Shown here piece after piece: positions 5,274 to 7,382 of a stretch of 7,382 bases of DNA. The notes under the pieces were generated by a model. The model was not told the origin of the DNA and made no database searches. It saw only the letters and a list, made by a program, of their open reading frames with translations. The translations under genes and the position numbers were made by a program. This stretch comes from Xanthomonas translucens pv. translucens DSM 18974 (GTDB taxonomy: Bacteria > Pseudomonadota > Gammaproteobacteria > Xanthomonadales > Xanthomonadaceae), in NCBI RefSeq assembly GCF_000331775.1, contig NZ_CAPJ01000276.1, positions 1-7,382 on the forward strand. Direction: 5' to 3'. How positions within the stretch are numbered: the first letter of the stretch is position 1; each line of letters opens with the position of its first letter.

Positions 5274-6506
5274 TCAACGCTTCCCGACATAATCCTGCAG
5301 CGCAGCCCGCAACCGCTTCAGCCCCTCCCCCATCTCCTGATCAGTGATATTCAACGAAGGCACGAAGCGCAACACATCCGGCCCGGCCTGCAACGTCAAC
5401 ACCCCATGCGCAGCGGCGTGATCGAGGATCGTCCCCAACTGCCCCGCATGCGCCTGATTCAGCACCGCGCCCAGCATCAGGCCACGCCCCCGTACCTGCG
5501 AAAACAGCGTGAACTCATCGTTGAGCGCGGCCAGCCCCTGCCGCAGCGCCGCCGCCTGCCGCGACACGTTCGCCGCGATCGGCGCCGATGCCAGCTTGCG
5601 CAGCGCCACCCGCGCCACCGCCGCGGCCAGCGGATTGCCGCCGAAGGTGCTGCCATGCGCGCCGAACTGCATCGTCTCGGCGACCTTCGGCCCGGCCAGC
5701 AGCGCGCCGATCGGGAAACCGCCGCCCAGCGCCTTGGCCAACGTCACGATGTCCGGCGTCACCTCGTCCTGCCAGTGCGCGAACAGCGTGCCGGTGCGGC
5801 CCATGCCGCACTGGATCTCGTCCAGCAGCAACAGCGCACCATGGTGGTCGCACAGTGCGCGCACCTGCGCCAGGAAGCCCGGCGCGGCCGGCATCACCCC
5901 GCCCTCGCCCTGCACCGGCTCGAGCATCACCGCGGCCACGTCGCCGGCCGCCATCGCGGTTTCCAACTGCACGATGTCGTTGAAATCCACATAGCGGAAG
6001 CCGCCGGGCAACGGCTCGTAGCCTTCCTGGTACTTCGGCTGCGCGGTGGCGGTGACCGCGGCCAGGGTGCGGCCGTGGAAACTGCCGCGGAAGGTGACGA
6101 TGACCCGCCGGTCCGGCGCACGGCCCTGGCTGGCGGCCCACTTGCGCACCAGCTTGATCGCCGCCTCGTTGGCCTCGCTGCCGGAGTTGCACAGGAACGC
6201 CCTGCGCGCGAAGCGCGAGGCGCCGACCAATTCCTCGGCCAGGCGCAGCGGCGGCTCGCTGTAGAACACGTTGCTGGTGTGCCACAGCTTGCCAGCCTGC
6301 TCGATCAGCGCCGCCGTCAGCTCCGGATCGTTGTGGCCGAGCCCGCACACGGCGATGCCGGCGGACAGGTCGATGTAGTCGCGGCCTTCGCTGTCCCACA
6401 CCTTGGCGCCCTGGCCGCGCTCCAGCACCAGCTGGCGCGGGCGGTAGATCGGCAGGTAGTAGTGCTGGCCGAGGGCGAGCAGGTCCGCGGCGGAGGAAGC
6501 GGTCAT
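5274..6506 (-). CDS. argD: Acetylornithine aminotransferase
   Basis: This encodes a 410-residue class-III PLP aminotransferase. It interconverts N-acetylglutamate semialdehyde and N-acetylornithine, with glutamate as amino donor, in arginine biosynthesis. Motifs include HYYLPIYRPRQLVLERGQG at the N-terminus, DLSAGIAVCGLGH, the cofactor-phosphate motif LCNSGSEANEAA, SFHGRT, EPVQGEGGV, LLDEIQCGMGRTG with D229, LAKALGGGFPIGA with the Schiff-base lysine K258, and HGSTFGGNPLA. Length fits ArgD (about 400 residues). ATG 6506 is chosen over a 43-codon upstream extension because AGGAA lies 8 bases before it and the extension has no homology. Such enzymes can also act on succinyl-ornithine or succinyl-diaminopimelate. 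No other arg gene is adjacent. No clear hairpin terminator follows; a REP doublet lies 124 bases downstream. Confidence 0.93.
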   Translation of the reverse strand: MTASSAADLLALGQHYYLPIYRPRQLVLERGQGAKVWDSEGRDYIDLSAGIAVCGLGHNDPELTAALIEQAGKLWHTSNVFYSEPPLRLAEELVGASRFARRAFLCNSGSEANEAAIKLVRKWAASQGRAPDRRVIVTFRGSFHGRTLAAVTATAQPKYQEGYEPLPGGFRYVDFNDIVQLETAMAAGDVAAVMLEPVQGEGGVMPAAPGFLAQVRALCDHHGALLLLDEIQCGMGRTGTLFAHWQDEVTPDIVTLAKALGGGFPIGALLAGPKVAETMQFGAHGSTFGGNPLAAAVARVALRKLASAPIAANVSRQAAALRQGLAALNDEFTLFSQVRGRGLMLGAVLNQAHAGQLGTILDHAAAHGVLTLQAGPDVLRFVPSLNITDQEMGEGLKRLRAALQDYVGKR

Positions 6507-6514
6507 CGAAGGGA

Positions 6515-6519
6515 TTCCT
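6515..6519 (-). promoter_or_regulatory. Ribosome binding site fixing the argD start
   Basis: AGGAA on the - strand ends 8 bases before ATG 6506. It supports this Met over the upstream alternatives in the same frame. Confidence 0.6.
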
Positions 6520-6535
6520 GGGGAGACAGCGCACG

Positions 6536-6541
6536 AGTATA
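6536..6541 (-). promoter_or_regulatory. Candidate -10 box of argD
   Basis: On the - strand TATACT (5 of 6 matches to TATAAT) sits 29 bases before the argD ATG and would give a leader of roughly 23 bases. No good -35 hexamer is found at 16-18 bp spacing; that region is almost pure GC. A GCAACC/GGTTGC hairpin (6594-6610) lies upstream of this box. I see no recognisable ArgR box. The placement is inferred from sequence only. Confidence 0.4.
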
Positions 6542-6720
6542 AGACCGCTGCGCGGCGTGCCGCGCGCGTCCCAGGCATTGCGCGACGGCCGCGGCAACCT
6601 GCGGGGTTGCTTCTGTTGGATGTCGCCGGCCTCACCCACTACGAGGGCGTGCGCTCACCCGCAAGCGGGGCGCCGCAAAAGACGCGTACCGCGACTGCGC
6701 AACACGCGTCGGTTCAGCCG

Positions 6721-6761
6721 AAAACAGGCCGCCGCGTGCCGTGCATCCGGCGCGCGGCGGC
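6721..6761 (-). terminator. Probable intrinsic terminator of the glyoxalase-like gene
   Basis: A GC-rich inverted repeat begins 6 bases after the stop codon. Positions 6748-6761 pair with 6728-6741 as a 14-bp stem with one G:U pair, closed by a 6-base loop. On the - strand it is followed by CTGTTTTC, a four-T tract. It separates this gene from argD and argues against a shared transcript, although the short T-tract weakens the case. Confidence 0.6.
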
Positions 6762-6767
6762 AGCGAA

Positions 6768-7190
6768 TCACCACACGCCGGTGTTCGGCATCGACGCCCA
6801 CGGCTCCGCCGGGGCCAGCGCCTCGCCCTTCTGCAGCAACTCGATCGAGATCAGGTCCGGGCTGCGCACGAAGGCCATGCGCCCGTCGCGCGGCGGACGG
6901 CTGATGACAACGCCCTGCGCCTGCAGATGCGCGCACAGCGCGTAGATGTCGTCGACCTCGAACGCCAGGTGGCCGAAGTTGCGGGCGCTGCCGTAGTCCT
7001 CGTCCGAGCCCCAGTTGTAGGTCAGCTCGACTTCGGCCTGCGGGTTCTCCGGCGCGCCGAAGTACACCAGGGTGAACTTGCCGGCTTCGTTGTCGATGCG
7101 CCGGGTCTCGCTCAGGCCCAGACCCTCGGTGAAGAAGGTGCTGGTCTTCTGCAAATCGTGGACGCGGATCATGGCGTGCAGGTATTTCAT
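6768..7190 (-). CDS. gloA: Glyoxalase I-like VOC family protein (lactoylglutathione lyase)
   Basis: This encodes a 140-residue, single-module vicinal-oxygen-chelate protein. The family reaction converts the hemithioacetal of methylglyoxal and glutathione to S-lactoylglutathione in the cytoplasm. All four metal ligands of bacterial GloA can be placed: H5 in MKYLHAMIRV, E55 in EVELTYNWG, H74 in FGHLAFEVDD and E117 in ISIELLQKG. LTYNWGSDEDYG closely follows the E. coli GloA stretch, and ligand spacing is almost identical. The usual PDG before the last ligand reads PDL here. Length is close to the short bacterial form (about 135). ATG 7190 has GGAG 8 bases upstream; a longer upstream frame has no homology. 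It could instead be a related VOC enzyme with another thiol adduct, so the gene symbol is by similarity. Confidence 0.85.
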   Translation of the reverse strand: MKYLHAMIRVHDLQKTSTFFTEGLGLSETRRIDNEAGKFTLVYFGAPENPQAEVELTYNWGSDEDYGSARNFGHLAFEVDDIYALCAHLQAQGVVISRPPRDGRMAFVRSPDLISIELLQKGEALAPAEPWASMPNTGVW

Positions 7191-7198
7191 CGCGGCAA

Positions 7199-7202
7199 CT
7201 CC
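7199..7202 (-). promoter_or_regulatory. Ribosome binding site fixing the glyoxalase-like start
   Basis: GGAG on the - strand lies 8 bases before ATG 7190 and supports this start over the 42-codon in-frame extension reaching 7316. Confidence 0.55.
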
Positions 7203-7339
7203 AGTGGATGGCGGAAACGGGCAGGACCGCGACGCGCCGCGACACGCGGCCACGCCGTCCTTGCACAGGCGCACAGGGTAGCGCCCGCGGCGTGCAGGCG
7301 CGGGCAAGCCGCGCACGCGGCCATGGGCGCGGCGCCGGC

Positions 7340-7382
7340 TCAGCGGAAGTAGCAGGCCTTCAACGGCAGCGTGGCCGCGCCG
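7340..7382 (-). CDS. 3' end of an unidentified gene cut by the window edge
   Basis: Reading in from the right edge on the - strand gives GAATLPLKACYFR followed by TGA (7340-7342). All 13 visible sense codons end in G or C, as in the real genes here, and the sequence looks like a genuine protein C-terminus. That is too little to name a family. It would be co-directional with the glyoxalase-like gene, with about 150 bases between. A GCCCGCG/CGCGGGC hairpin (7283-7289 and 7299-7305) lies in that gap but has no T-run. Confidence 0.45.
   Translation of the reverse strand, partial: GAATLPLKACYFR

Noticed and set aside
3175..6506. hemL and argD as a linked two-aminotransferase module
   Set aside because: They share a fold but face each other on opposite strands, about 800 bases apart across degraded DNA, and belong to unrelated pathways. 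This is ordinary coincidence.
5193..6542. 449-codon + strand open frame opposite argD
   Set aside because: It is antisense to argD, very rich in His, Arg and Gln with no domain, and argD carries all its catalytic motifs on the other strand.
7227..7246. CCGCGACGCG / CCGCGACACG tandem pair
   Set aside because: Two 10-bp copies with one mismatch in GC-rich spacer are not distinguishable from chance.

Overview
The window is GC-rich chromosomal DNA that looks like Xanthomonas or a close Xanthomonadaceae relative. The reasons are the protein sequences (the ThiE, HemL and ArgD types and an Oar-like TonB-dependent receptor remnant), the GTAGGAGNGGCTTCAGCC-type REP palindromes, the CCCGAGT heptamer tract, and the intergenic repeat carrying CCTTCTCCC/GGGAGAAGG and CCCTCACCCCAACCCC. 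This placement is by recognition; no search was run.

Layout, left to right. Positions 1-199 are non-coding: an AT-rich patch, a probable + strand terminator for a gene left of the window, a 64-bp REP doublet, and five copies of a 7-bp repeat. A 63-residue rubredoxin (200-391, -) is divergent from thiE (466-1089, +; thiamine phosphate synthase). thiE converges on a decayed TonB-dependent receptor (1254-2845, -), with a two-hairpin repeat between them. The receptor carries two frameshifts, one in-frame TGA, and too little DNA for a full barrel. A 329-bp divergent spacer leads to hemL (3175-4467, +; glutamate-1-semialdehyde aminomutase), which is intact.

Downstream of hemL, positions 4468-5273 hold no intact gene. 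They contain the two ends of a MalT-like LuxR-family regulator whose middle is missing (4688-5053), followed by a second REP doublet of a different sequence type (5079-5150). On the - strand, a small glyoxalase I-like enzyme (6768-7190) has a hairpin terminator just after it. It lies upstream of argD (5274-6506; acetylornithine aminotransferase), which has its own TATACT box. The right edge cuts the 3' end of another - strand gene (7340-7382).

The intact genes are housekeeping: thiamine, tetrapyrrole and arginine biosynthesis, methylglyoxal detoxification and an electron carrier. They do not form one pathway or operon. hemL and argD belong to the same fold-type I, class-III PLP aminotransferase family, but they lie on opposite strands and serve different pathways. 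The notable signals are gene decay (two independent pseudogenes) and a high density of small palindromic repeats. I found no convincing new multi-gene system.
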